From CAYFIW01 sp964343265 (lineage in GTDB: Bacteria > Chloroflexota > Dehalococcoidia > Lucifugimonadales > UBA826), in NCBI GenBank assembly GCA_964343265.1, contig CAYFIW010000001.1, positions 1 through 64,000 of the forward strand: a stretch of 64,000 bases of DNA. Direction: 5' to 3'. Position 1 is the first letter of the stretch. Every line of letters starts with the position of its first letter. The translations under genes and the position numbers were made by a program. Below are positions 45,134 to 54,260 of this stretch, one piece after another. The notes under the pieces were generated by a model. It saw nothing but the letters and a program-made list of their open reading frames with translations, ran no database searches and had not been told where the DNA came from.

Positions 45134-46150
45134 TTGACATGTTCTGACGAAAGTCATATCTACGAAGCAACAGATGATGACACTCCAGCTTTTGTTGGAA
45201 TTGATACTTTTTTGCAAGGTCCATTTGTTAAAACGCCAAGCCAACTACGTGAATATAAAGCCGACGTTGCTATAATTGGCGCGCCATTTGACCTAGGTGT
45301 CGTACACAAACCAGGCGCGAGATTTGGCCCTCGTGCCATCAGACAGGCAGGATATTTTGGGGCTCCAAATGATGATATATATCATATAGGCTTAGGTATA
45401 TACCCAACGGACGAACTGAAAGTCGTTGATTATGGCGACGCCAATTGTCCTCCCAATTCTATTGAATTGAGCCACCGAGCCATAGAAGAGAAGGTTCGAC
45501 AAATTCTCGATACAGATACAATTCCCGTAGTTATCGGGGGCGATCACTCCATCACCTTGCCTTCAGCGACAGCCGTTGCGAATCATTTTGGATTTGGAAA
45601 TGTTGGCATGGTTCACTTTGATGCTCATGCTGATACAGCCCCTTCATCTTACGGAGGTGTGCTAGAGTCACATAGCACTCCGATGCGTAGGTTGATTGAA
45701 TCCGGAGCAATACCAGGCAAAAATTTTATCCAAGTCGGTCTTAGAGGATATTGGCCACCCCACACTTTATTTGATTGGATGAGAGAGCAAAAAATGAGAT
45801 GGCATCCAATGTCTGAAATCGAGACAGATGGATTTGACTCTGTGATAGATAAAGCAATAAATGAAGCACTTGATGGACCGGACAAAATATATTTATCGGT
45901 GGACATTGACGTACTAGATCCCGCATTCGCTCCCGGTACTGGAACCCCGGAGCCAGGCGGGTTAAGTTCATCACAATTATTACGTGCTATAAGAACGATA
46001 TCCAAATCGGTTGAAATCGTTGCAGTAGATATTGTTGAAGTTGCACCACATTATGAAGGACCCGCGAGTATCACAGCAGAGGCAGCACACCGTATGATGC
46101 TGGAAGCAATTAGTGGTATTGCAGTTTATAGGAAGAATAATCGTACCTAG
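45134..46150 (+). CDS. Ureohydrolase (agmatinase / guanidinobutyrase family)
   Basis: 338 residues. VVIGGDHSITLP, MVHFDAHADT and LSVDIDVLDPAFAPGTGTPE provide the His and four Asp ligands of the dimanganese centre that hydrolyses guanidino groups to urea. FGPRAIRQAGYF and GGLSSSQLLRAIR are also typical of the agmatinase-like branch. The substrate (agmatine, guanidinobutyrate, proclavaminate or other) cannot be assigned. TTG start with GGGAG seven bases upstream. The last four bases overlap the convergent fusion gene. Confidence 0.9.
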   Translation: MTCSDESHIYEATDDDTPAFVGIDTFLQGPFVKTPSQLREYKADVAIIGAPFDLGVVHKPGARFGPRAIRQAGYFGAPNDDIYHIGLGIYPTDELKVVDYGDANCPPNSIELSHRAIEEKVRQILDTDTIPVVIGGDHSITLPSATAVANHFGFGNVGMVHFDAHADTAPSSYGGVLESHSTPMRRLIESGAIPGKNFIQVGLRGYWPPHTLFDWMREQKMRWHPMSEIETDGFDSVIDKAINEALDGPDKIYLSVDIDVLDPAFAPGTGTPEPGGLSSSQLLRAIRTISKSVEIVAVDIVEVAPHYEGPASITAEAAHRMMLEAISGIAVYRKNNRT

Positions 46151-47061
46151 CCAAGATAGATATCCCCCGATCTGCCTCCCTTCTTACTAAGAAGTTTCGT
46201 ACTCATCTCCATACCCTTGTCAACAGCCTTACACATATCGTAGATGGTTAAAGCGGCTATAGAAACCGCAGCTAATGCCTCCATTTCCACTCCAGTTTTA
46301 CTCTGGGTTCTAGCCACGCTTTTAATTTCTATGGCCGAATCATTTTCATTTATTTCAAAACTTATATCTACGTGTGTTAGAGGTAATGGATGACAAAGAG
46401 GTATGAGGTTGGATGTTTGCTTTGCGCCCATAATGCCTGCGATTTTGGCAATCGCCAGCACATCACCTTTCTCAAAAGAATTCTCTTGAACTAATTGTAA
46501 AGTGCTTGGTAGCATTTTGACCGTGCCAACCGCCTCCGCAACCCTCTCCGTATCCGGTTTTGCTCCCACATTTACCATACTTACTTTGCCGGCAGCATCA
46601 ACGTGAGTAAGCTTTTCTTGGAGGTCTACCTTTAAACCACTCATTCTTCCCTCATCTCTATTTTTTTTTGAATCTATGTTTCCCGTCGCCTCTCCATGAG
46701 CCAACCTATCCGCCTCCTCATTCAATGGATCTCCAGCATGACCCTTAACCCATTCCCAATTTACTTTTCTTATCTGAACTTCTTTATCTAAAAGGTCCCA
46801 CAAATCATTATTTTTTTTTCGCTTCCAGTTTTTTGTCATCGTATTAATTACATAGGAAGAATCGGAAAAAACCGTTACTTGTGACTTCGATGGAATACTC
46901 TGTAGAGCCTCTACTACTGCCTTTATTTCCATTCTATTGTTTGTCGTATCAGGATCGTTACCATGAATAACTCGACGAGGTCCATCACCTATAATCACGG
47001 CTCCCCAACCACCTGGACCAGGATTACCTAGACAGGCTCCATCTGTGTATATAGTGATCAC
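46147..47061 (-). CDS. RNase HI - MoaC fusion protein
   Basis: 304 residues with two whole enzymes. Residues 1-125 are RNase HI: TDGACLGNPGPGGWG (Asp7), NNRMEIKAVVEAL (Glu45), FSDSSYVI (Asp67), WVKGHAGD (His108) and NEEADRLA (Asp118). Residues 140-304 are MoaC, cyclic pyranopterin monophosphate synthase: LTHVDAAGKVSMVNVG, SNLIPLCHPLPLTHVDI, TGVEMEALAA and YDMCKAVDKGM with Asp275 and Lys278. The linker (126-139) is short and charged. An internal ATG at codon 140 (46644) follows GAGGG, so MoaC alone may also be made. MoaA lies five bases upstream, so both act in molybdenum cofactor synthesis. GTG start. Confidence 0.93.
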   Translation of the reverse strand: MITIYTDGACLGNPGPGGWGAVIIGDGPRRVIHGNDPDTTNNRMEIKAVVEALQSIPSKSQVTVFSDSSYVINTMTKNWKRKKNNDLWDLLDKEVQIRKVNWEWVKGHAGDPLNEEADRLAHGEATGNIDSKKNRDEGRMSGLKVDLQEKLTHVDAAGKVSMVNVGAKPDTERVAEAVGTVKMLPSTLQLVQENSFEKGDVLAIAKIAGIMGAKQTSNLIPLCHPLPLTHVDISFEINENDSAIEIKSVARTQSKTGVEMEALAAVSIAALTIYDMCKAVDKGMEMSTKLLSKKGGRSGDIYLG

Positions 47062-47066
47062 TCTAA

Positions 47067-48083
47067 CTATCCACCAATGTGATACATTTCTACTTTTTGT
47101 CTGGTATCTGTCATTTCAGTTCTCTTTTCCGAATATTTATCTTCCCGTACTCTCCAAATGTTTTGTATAAGTTCCAATAATTCAGCCTTGCCAGCACCAT
47201 TTCTTAAAGGCGTCCTGAGATCAGTACCTTTTTCTGCAAACAGGCAAGTTACTGCCTGGCCCTCCGGAGAGAGACGCATTCTAGTACAGTCTCCACAAAA
47301 TGGTTGAGTGACTGACGAAATTACACCAAATTCACCTTTCCCATCTTTGTATTTAAAACGTTTCGCTACTTCACCTCCGTAGGAAGACTCGATTGGTTCA
47401 ACTGGAAATACATTACCGATAAGTTCAACTATAGCTTGAGCTGGCACCACCTCTTCAAGCTTCCAGTTATTCAGGTTACCTACATCCATATACTCAATAA
47501 ATCTGGGAATGTAACCACCTTCACGACACCATCGAGCCAAATCAATCACAGATTTGTCATTAACGCCTTTTTGTACTACGGCGTTTATTTTGATAGGAAC
47601 TAATCCTGCATCTTTAGCAGCACTAATTCCATCTATAACTTTTGCTGTACTAAAACCCCTACCGTTCATTTTCTGAAAAACGTCATCATCTAGAGAATCC
47701 ATACTAACGGTAATTCTATTTAATCCAGCATCTTTCAAGGTCTGAGCCATTCCAGCTAGAAGGTATGCGTTTGTTGTCATTGCGATATCATCGATTCCAT
47801 CTATACTCGCCAGCATCGCTATGAGTTGATGGACATCCTGTCTAACCAAGGGTTCTCCTCCAGTCAACCGGATTTTTCTTACGCCAAGTTCCACACAAGC
47901 TTCCACCACATTGGTTATCTCCTCAAAGGTAAGTAGGTCATTTCTTGGGAGAAACTGATACCTTTCGCCATATATTTCTGCAGGCATACAGTAAGGACAC
48001 CTGAAATTACATCTGTCAGTAACAGAAACTCGTAAATCCCTCAAGGGTCTTTTGTATTGATCGATTATTTGTCTGCTTTTCAT
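47067..48083 (-). CDS. moaA: GTP 3',8-cyclase (molybdenum cofactor)
   Basis: 338 residues. Radical SAM motif Cys25-x3-Cys29-x2-Cys32 in VTDRCNFRCPYCMP binds the first cluster; the C-terminal FCGDCTRMRLSPEG with a later Cys (AVTCLF) binds the second, and the chain ends in HIGG, the Gly-Gly tail required by MoaA. It makes 3',8-cH2GTP, which the MoaC part of the next gene converts to cPMP. rdgB ends four bases upstream and the fusion starts five bases downstream, so this is a three-gene operon. Confidence 0.97.
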   Translation of the reverse strand: MKSRQIIDQYKRPLRDLRVSVTDRCNFRCPYCMPAEIYGERYQFLPRNDLLTFEEITNVVEACVELGVRKIRLTGGEPLVRQDVHQLIAMLASIDGIDDIAMTTNAYLLAGMAQTLKDAGLNRITVSMDSLDDDVFQKMNGRGFSTAKVIDGISAAKDAGLVPIKINAVVQKGVNDKSVIDLARWCREGGYIPRFIEYMDVGNLNNWKLEEVVPAQAIVELIGNVFPVEPIESSYGGEVAKRFKYKDGKGEFGVISSVTQPFCGDCTRMRLSPEGQAVTCLFAEKGTDLRTPLRNGAGKAELLELIQNIWRVREDKYSEKRTEMTDTRQKVEMYHIGG

Positions 48084-48087
48084 TTAT

Positions 48088-48696
48088 TTATATGTTCTTC
48101 TGTGTAGACGCTTGCAAAATTAGGTATTCTCTAGCTTTTCTGACTGCAGAGCCTCTATGGGAAACCTCATGTTTTTCATAGGAAGGTATTTCCGCTAGAG
48201 TCTTTCCTTTCGGTGGGTAAAAAAACAGGGGATCATACCCAAACCCATTATTTCCTCTTTGTTCCCGGGTAATGTATCCCTCCACTTTACCATCAAATGT
48301 TATTGTCTCCTGACATGGTTGGTAGATTGCTACAACGCACCTAAATCTAGCCGTCAATAGTTCTTCCTCTACACCTGTTACATTTTTTAAAAGCAAATTA
48401 TTCCGATCTTGGTCATCTAAACCATCTCCACCATACCTTGCCGAAAAGACACCTGGCTGACCTCCCAATGCGTCTACTTCTATTCCTGAATCGTCCGCGA
48501 TCGTCATCATAGACGCCAAAGAGCCGTATTCTTCAGCTTTGAGAATCGCATTTTCTTCAAATGAAGATCCCGTTTCGTCAACTTCATGATCGATATTTAA
48601 ATCAACGAGGGACACTAGATCGTAGGGAAGATCCTTTAGCATTTCAGCCAATTCTTTAATTTTTCCTTCATTTCTCGTCGCCACAAGCAATTTCAT
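48088..48696 (-). CDS. rdgB: XTP/dITP (non-canonical purine NTP) pyrophosphatase
   Basis: 202 residues from ATG 48696, which matches the family start (MKLLVATRNEGK) and has AAAGG nine bases upstream; the frame extends 32 codons beyond. ATRNEGKIKELAEML opens the Ham1/RdgB fold, IADDSGIEVDALGGQPGVFS the metal and base pocket, and GFGYDPLFFYP plus SHRGSAVRKA the phosphate site. It removes ITP, XTP and dITP from the nucleotide pool. Head of the operon with moaA and the RNase H-MoaC gene. Confidence 0.95.
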   Translation of the reverse strand: MKLLVATRNEGKIKELAEMLKDLPYDLVSLVDLNIDHEVDETGSSFEENAILKAEEYGSLASMMTIADDSGIEVDALGGQPGVFSARYGGDGLDDQDRNNLLLKNVTGVEEELLTARFRCVVAIYQPCQETITFDGKVEGYITREQRGNNGFGYDPLFFYPPKGKTLAEIPSYEKHEVSHRGSAVRKAREYLILQASTQKNI

Positions 48697-48886
48697 TACG
48701 TCAGCCTTTATTGTGAAGTCATCACCATTACCCAGAATTATACCGTTACAACTCTCCCTGATTTTAAGGTTTGATACTGTAAACATAGACAAAACCTTAA
48801 ATTTATGACCTCTTGTATAATCACGATGAATTAATGAAATATATGAGCGGTCTATAAATAATTAGATATATATGCGGAGGATCAAT

Positions 48887-50530
48887 ATGCACCTTCTTGA
48901 AGTTTCAAACCCAGTTGCTCAGCAACGAGGCATGATGAATGTACTAAAAACTAATCCTCGTCCAAGTACCTTGAATGACTTAACAATAGGCTTAGTATGG
49001 AGTGGAACCCATGGTGGGGACTTAGCTCTCAATAGGGCGGGAGAGATAATTCAGGAAAGATTTTCTAACGTTAAAATCAATTTTTATACTGGGGGTAATT
49101 ATCCTACTCCTCCAGCCATAGTGAAACAGGCTGGAGAGGAATGCGACGTTGTAATCGGAGCTACAGCGGATTGAGGGACCTGCGCGTCGTGGATGTGCCA
49201 CGACATGATAGAAATTGAGAAAATGGGAAAACCTGCGGTTCCAATTGTATCTGGGCGTTTTAAAGACGATGCAATTGCAAGTAGCAAAACCTTCGGGATG
49301 CCAGATCTTCAATTTGTTATTGTTCCTCGTATTTATCGCAATCTAGCGGATGACCTGTGTGTCGCCCAAACTGAAGAAGCCATAGACGATCTTATAGATT
49401 GCCTGACATCGGAGGGAGCCTCATCGGCAACAGAGAAAGAAGAAGAATCCAAAATACGATTTGAAGGAGAGGATAGATACGACGCTGTTTTGAAGATGAA
49501 CGCGGAGTTCAATAGAAGAGAGTGGTCGGATGCCCTTCCTTTATATCCCGCAACAGATGAAGCAGTGGCTGACTTAATTTCTGGAACAGGTTTAAAATCG
49601 GACGATGTTGTTTGTGATATGCCTCCAGGTTTTGGTGTCGCAACCGTTGAAAAAATAGCCATAAACTCCGCTCTCGCCGGGGCGAAGCCCGAACACATGC
49701 CAATTATAATCGCAGGCGTGAAATGCTTATCAGAAATGGGCTCCCACGGGGGCAAATCTTTACTTATGTCTACTAGCCCGCACGCCCCTATTCTCGTTGT
49801 TAACGGCCCAATCGCCAAAGAGGTTGGCTTGAACCCACGGTCAGCTCTTGGACCAGGAAAAGAAAACGAGATAAACATAACCATAGGTAGAGCCTTTTAT
49901 TTATGTCTCAGGAATATAGGCATGTGGTATCCGAACAAAATGGATATGGACACCATAGGAACAACAAGAAAATTTATTCAATGCGTGGCTGAAAATGAAG
50001 ATATGAGCCCCTGGCCGAGCTATTCTCAGGATCGTGGTTTTGACGAAAAAGAGAGTGCTATTTCTATTTTTGTTACGGATGGAGAACTTGATGTTCAAGA
50101 CCAAGGTAATACATCAGCAGAAGGATTGCTAAAGACGCTGGCATACGGCATAACCTTTGGAAATACTACCTTGGGCGGTAGTCACGCACAGGGTCATGAG
50201 AGACTTATATTCATGCCCCCGGACGTAGCAGGACCGGTAGGCAAGGAGGGCTTCACAAAGCAAGATGCCAAAGAGTTTATACACAAGCATGCCAACCACA
50301 GTCTCGGAAAGATGATTCAGTATATGCCGCTTAATGATGCGAGAGTTGATGAACAATGGCACTATCTCAAAGACAAGACGGAAAAGGAAAGGTTGGCAAT
50401 TGAAGTACCCTTGCTTCATAGTGCAGACAATATCGATCTAGTAGTAGTCGGAGCAGATAGAGCCAAAACACTGGTATTTCCATCTGGTCCCACAGCTGCT
50501 ACCGTCGGAATAGACCAATATCGCAAATAA
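48887..50530 (+). CDS. UGSC-family selenoprotein (in-frame UGA read as selenocysteine)
   Basis: 547 residues if the TGA at 49172-49174 is read through as Sec96. Before it the chain ends DVVIGATAD and after it continues GTCASWMCHDMIEIEK in the same frame, giving U-G-T-C, the thioredoxin-like motif (UGSC/CGSC) of this marine selenoprotein family. A perfect SECIS-like hairpin follows the UGA. The C-terminal part (residues 200-547) is a large conserved domain with CDMPPGFGVATVEKI and GNTTLGGSHAQGHERL; I do not know its reaction, though redox chemistry is likely. ATG 48887 has GGAGG six bases upstream. SelABCD and tRNA-Sec must lie elsewhere. Confidence 0.88.
49186..49204 (+). promoter_or_regulatory. 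Bacterial SECIS-like hairpin
   Basis: GTCGTGG (49186-49192) pairs perfectly with CCACGAC (49198-49204) around a loop AUGUG. The stem begins 12 bases, and the loop 19 bases, after the UGA at 49172-49174, within the known range for SelB recruitment; the loop holds the expected unpaired G and U. Confidence 0.85.
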
Positions 50531-50625
50531 TTGATCAGTTACAGATGGGTCCATCATGGAGCAGAAAAATGGGACCCATCTATAACTCGGCAAGATTTAC
50601 TGATTACTAGAAAGGCATATTTACA

Positions 50626-51708
50626 TTGGGTGTCCTAGATCAATTTAAGGTAGTCGAACTTAGTAACTATCCTGCGGGTAATATTTTGGGCATGCTGTTG
50701 GCAGACCAAGGTGCCGACGTGTTAAAAATTTTCCCTGAAGAGGGAAACCCCCTAGAAGGCACTGCTGAACATGCTGTTTGGAACAGGGGTAAAACTCAAA
50801 TTAGGACTTCATTTTCCTTAGAAACTATTCTTGAATTTCTTAGTGCCGCTGACGTTTTAATCGAGTGTCTAAACCCACATCAGGCAGATAATATAGGCCT
50901 GACATCAGATATCCTGTCTAAAACAAATGCAGGCCTGATTACTGCCTCGTTACCTGCATTCCGAGAAGGCCATAAGTACGAAAATATACCCGCCAGAGAA
51001 GAATTAGTAGCCGCATCTTCAGCTATCTATGCTCTCAATCCTTCAGGTGAACTTCCCGTTGAAGGAGAGGGACCCTCTTTTCATAGTCTTTACTACGCCA
51101 GTACCTTTGCCGCCATGACTGCTGCTCCCGCAGTCGTAGCAGCTCTTATTCAAAGAGATCTCACAAAAAAAGGTCAAAAAATCACAGTACCAATACATGA
51201 TGCTATGTTCCAAGGTATGGGAACCGCTCTAGTCCGCCATGCAAAGAGGAAACATGGAAGACAAGAAGGCCATCCAATCATCGAGAGGTTCTATGAATGC
51301 TCAGACAATAGATGGGTAAATGTAAATCTATCGATCCCTAGATTTTTGGAGATATTTCTTGATGTTATAGAGCATCCTGAATGGATGAAAGATATTTCTA
51401 GCATCGGGCTCTCAAATCCTGACTCTTCGTTAATAGATTCTTGGAAATACAAAATTAATGCAGTTTGGAAACAACGGACAGCTCTGGAGTGGGAATCTTT
51501 AATGTCAGATGTGGGCCTACCGGTTACTATGTGTCGAAGTATCGACGAATGGGTTAATGAAGAGCACGCTTTGCAATCTGGTGCGATTATAGAAATCAAT
51601 GACCCTCATTTTGGGAAAATGAAACAACCCGGGATTTTAGTTAGGACCCTGTCTAATCCAGGCATAGTTTCTGGCTCTGCACCTTACATTGGAAATATCC
51701 ATGAATAA
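50626..51708 (+). CDS. CaiB/BaiF (class III) CoA-transferase, subunit with catalytic Asp
   Basis: 360 residues, one class III CoA-transferase unit. VVELSNYPAGNILGMLLADQGADVLKI is the CoA-binding Rossmann start (residues 8-34), and the catalytic Asp is Asp192 in VPIHDAMFQ. YECSDNRWVNVNLS is also typical. Its ORF overlaps the next CoA-transferase gene by eight bases (ATGAATAA), so the two are translationally coupled and probably form a heteromer. TTG start with AAAGG about ten bases upstream. Substrate unknown. Confidence 0.83.
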   Translation: MGVLDQFKVVELSNYPAGNILGMLLADQGADVLKIFPEEGNPLEGTAEHAVWNRGKTQIRTSFSLETILEFLSAADVLIECLNPHQADNIGLTSDILSKTNAGLITASLPAFREGHKYENIPAREELVAASSAIYALNPSGELPVEGEGPSFHSLYYASTFAAMTAAPAVVAALIQRDLTKKGQKITVPIHDAMFQGMGTALVRHAKRKHGRQEGHPIIERFYECSDNRWVNVNLSIPRFLEIFLDVIEHPEWMKDISSIGLSNPDSSLIDSWKYKINAVWKQRTALEWESLMSDVGLPVTMCRSIDEWVNEEHALQSGAIIEINDPHFGKMKQPGILVRTLSNPGIVSGSAPYIGNIHE

Positions 51709-52918
51709 CAGAGATCAGGTTCCAATGACTGAACCACCTCCTTTGAAAGGAATACGAGTTCTAGATCTCTGTATTGTCCTTGCAGGTCCTACTTGTGGAA
51801 GAACTTTGGCACAGTATGGCGCAGAAGTTATAAAAATAGACCCAGATCATCGTCTTCCGCAACTTACACCATGGCTTGACGTTGGGCGTGGAAAGAGAAG
51901 TATTTCACTTAATTTGAATAAACCAGGTGGTATTGAAGCGTTCCTAAAATTGACAGATTCTGCTGATGTAATCATAGAGGGATTCAGAAAAGGAGTTACA
52001 GAACGACTTGGAATCGGATACGAAAGGCTCTCCGAGAGAAATCCATCTCTTATTTACGGCTCAATCAATTGCTTTGGACATGAAGGACCGTGGCAACTGC
52101 GACCAGGGTTTGAACAAAATGCTCAGGCCGCCACAGGAGTACAACTGCGAAATTCTGGGATCCCACTCGATCTCAATAGTGAAAATGTTAAACCCCGTCC
52201 AGCTACATTTACTTTAAATGATTACGGAACAGGAATATCAGCAGCATTCGCTATTATGTTAGCTATATTAGAACGCAACAAAACAGGTATAGGACAAAAA
52301 GTCGAAGCCGCCCTTTCGTATACCTCATCAACAATTACCGGTTCTAGTAACATTGACTACGATGGGTTCAATAGGGAAGAGATAGGTGGACCCGGGGCTA
52401 GAGGTAAAGACTATTTCAACAGGCTTTACGAATGTAGTGACGGATGGATCTTTATTTCTGCTTCTACTGAATTAGAACGTGATAATCTGAAGGCCATTCC
52501 TTATTTTTGTCAGGCAATACAATTAGGTGAAGTTCATTCAATAGAGAAAATCTTTAAAACAAAGTCTGTTTCAGATTGGCAAATTATTTTGAATAACTCA
52601 GGAATTCCTGCTGTTCGTAATAACACAGCTCTAGACCTTCATGCAGATCCTTACAACCAAGAGAATGAACTAGTTATAAAAACAGATTATGAATATTCCT
52701 CTTCTGATATTCCAAAAGATCAAACAAATTGGGGAAATACTACCTGGCCTGGCAACCCTGTATCTATGTCAGGAACTAACCTAATCGACGTTGTTGCCCC
52801 TTCATTTGGAGCAGACACTCATCAAGTTCTTAAGGAGATAGGCATTTCTGACATAGATATCTCACGTATGGTACAAAATGGAACTATTCCTGCTGACCTA
52901 CCTATTCCTCTAATCTGA
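51701..52918 (+). CDS. CaiB/BaiF (class III) CoA-transferase, subunit lacking catalytic Asp
   Basis: 405 residues. IRVLDLCIVLAGPTCGRTLA and GRGKRSISLNLNKPGG are family hallmarks. At the position of the catalytic Asp the chain reads ALSYTSS, with Tyr207, so acyl-aspartyl chemistry is probably done by the partner encoded just upstream. Known heteromeric enzymes, BbsEF and Chloroflexus SmtAB, have one such Asp-free subunit. ATG 51701 is chosen for GGAA seven bases upstream and the overlap with the preceding stop; TTG 51689 and ATG 51725 are alternatives. Confidence 0.82.
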   Translation: MNNRDQVPMTEPPPLKGIRVLDLCIVLAGPTCGRTLAQYGAEVIKIDPDHRLPQLTPWLDVGRGKRSISLNLNKPGGIEAFLKLTDSADVIIEGFRKGVTERLGIGYERLSERNPSLIYGSINCFGHEGPWQLRPGFEQNAQAATGVQLRNSGIPLDLNSENVKPRPATFTLNDYGTGISAAFAIMLAILERNKTGIGQKVEAALSYTSSTITGSSNIDYDGFNREEIGGPGARGKDYFNRLYECSDGWIFISASTELERDNLKAIPYFCQAIQLGEVHSIEKIFKTKSVSDWQIILNNSGIPAVRNNTALDLHADPYNQENELVIKTDYEYSSSDIPKDQTNWGNTTWPGNPVSMSGTNLIDVVAPSFGADTHQVLKEIGISDIDISRMVQNGTIPADLPIPLI

Positions 52919-52931
52919 ACAAAAAGAGACT

Positions 52932-54260
52932 TCACAACTTTGAAGCAATTTTCCTGCCTTTTTTTGCATAAATCTCTGCAAAATATGTCGATAAGCCAAT
53001 ATAGTGCTCGGGATTAAGAAGATCTGTGATCTGCTCTAGGGTTAGTCTGCTTGACACCTCGCTTTCCTCCGACAGTGTTTCCCTAAAAGGTCGTCCTTCA
53101 TTAACAGATTTTTGGGCTGCATCATAAACAACATCATGAGCTTTTTGTCTTCCCATTTCCTTCCCTAGCTCTAACATTATTTTCTCGGACATTATCAATC
53201 CCCCCGATAAATCTAGATTGATTCTCATCCTGTCCGGAAACAACGTGAGGCCTGAAAATATCTCATTAAGATTATCTAAAATCTCAGCGGTTAAAAAACA
53301 CACCCTGTCAATTGCTGAATTTATCATCATACTTGTAGTTTTATCAGCCTCATGTTCAGTTTGCATAGCCTCCAACGCCATAGGCACAAATGTCCTAACT
53401 TCTGACGCCCAAGCCACCACATCTTGGCTCAATCGTGGGTTCCGCTTCTGAGGCATCGTAGAAGATCCAACAGCTCCCAGAGGAACCGGCTCCTCAACTT
53501 CGCCAAATTCCTGCTTCATCATTGTGTATACCTCACGAGCCATCTTGCTCGAGGTAGCCGCCAGCATTGCTAAAAGAGTGATATATTCTGTGAGATGATC
53601 ACCAATTGTCCGAGAAGGCATAGGCATTGACGCTAATCCCAATTCTTTTGCCATGAGATTTTGAGTTTCTATTCCCTCTAATCCTACAGATGCCATAGTC
53701 CCGGCACCTCCTCCTAGCATTGCTACAAATACACGACCTTCACATTCTTTTAATCGTGATACATGCCTAATTAATTCATCAATCCAAACAGCAACCTTGT
53801 ATCCAAACGTTGCGGGAACAGCATGTTGCCCGTGTGTCCTTCCTGGCATTGGATAGCTCTTAGATTTTTCCGCCAAGTCACTCAAGGTAAAAAGCAATTC
53901 ACCTAAACCCTTTAAATAAAAATCATGGCATTTCTTAACTACTAAAAGTTTTCCAGTTTGCGTTATGTTCTGAGTCGTCGCTCCCCAGTGTATGTAGCCA
54001 CCTGCATCATCTCCGCACACCCTATCTAATTCCCAAATTAAAGGAACAAGCGGATGCCCAGTCTTTTTTAATCCAGCATCAACATTCTCTATGTCTAATA
54101 ATTCTAATTTCCCTTTTTCTTGAATTTTTTTTGCTGCCCACAAAGGTATTATTTCTTGTTTTGCTTGTGCTTTGGCAAGCGCCACTTCCACATCGAGATA
54201 AGCTTGGTAAATCGATTCCCTGGTAAGAAGATTTTTGATTGATTTATTTATTGATGACAT
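52932..54260 (-). CDS. Fumarase/aspartase superfamily lyase (PurB- or CMLE-like)
   Basis: 442 residues. The superfamily signature GAVGSSTMPQKRNPRLS lies near residue 270, HWGATTQNITQT near 90 and PGRTHGQHAVPATFGYKVAVW near 140 (both parts of the active site at subunit contacts). The RTHGQ...TFGYK pattern is closer to 3-carboxy-cis,cis-muconate cycloisomerase and the PurB-like aromatic branch than to classical adenylosuccinate lyase, which usually has QPAQPTT. So the substrate is open; purB is not elsewhere in the window. Divergent from obgE across the AT-rich gap. Confidence 0.8.
   Translation of the reverse strand: MSSINKSIKNLLTRESIYQAYLDVEVALAKAQAKQEIIPLWAAKKIQEKGKLELLDIENVDAGLKKTGHPLVPLIWELDRVCGDDAGGYIHWGATTQNITQTGKLLVVKKCHDFYLKGLGELLFTLSDLAEKSKSYPMPGRTHGQHAVPATFGYKVAVWIDELIRHVSRLKECEGRVFVAMLGGGAGTMASVGLEGIETQNLMAKELGLASMPMPSRTIGDHLTEYITLLAMLAATSSKMAREVYTMMKQEFGEVEEPVPLGAVGSSTMPQKRNPRLSQDVVAWASEVRTFVPMALEAMQTEHEADKTTSMMINSAIDRVCFLTAEILDNLNEIFSGLTLFPDRMRINLDLSGGLIMSEKIMLELGKEMGRQKAHDVVYDAAQKSVNEGRPFRETLSEESEVSSRLTLEQITDLLNPEHYIGLSTYFAEIYAKKGRKIASKL

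Noticed and set aside
49172..49174. TGA as a true stop or nonsense mutation splitting a pseudogene
   Set aside because: Frame, family motif U-G-T-C and the SECIS-like hairpin all agree with recoding, and the downstream part shows no decay.
49333..49884. 183-aa minus-strand ORF
   Set aside because: Antisense shadow within the selenoprotein gene; no domain or ribosome site.
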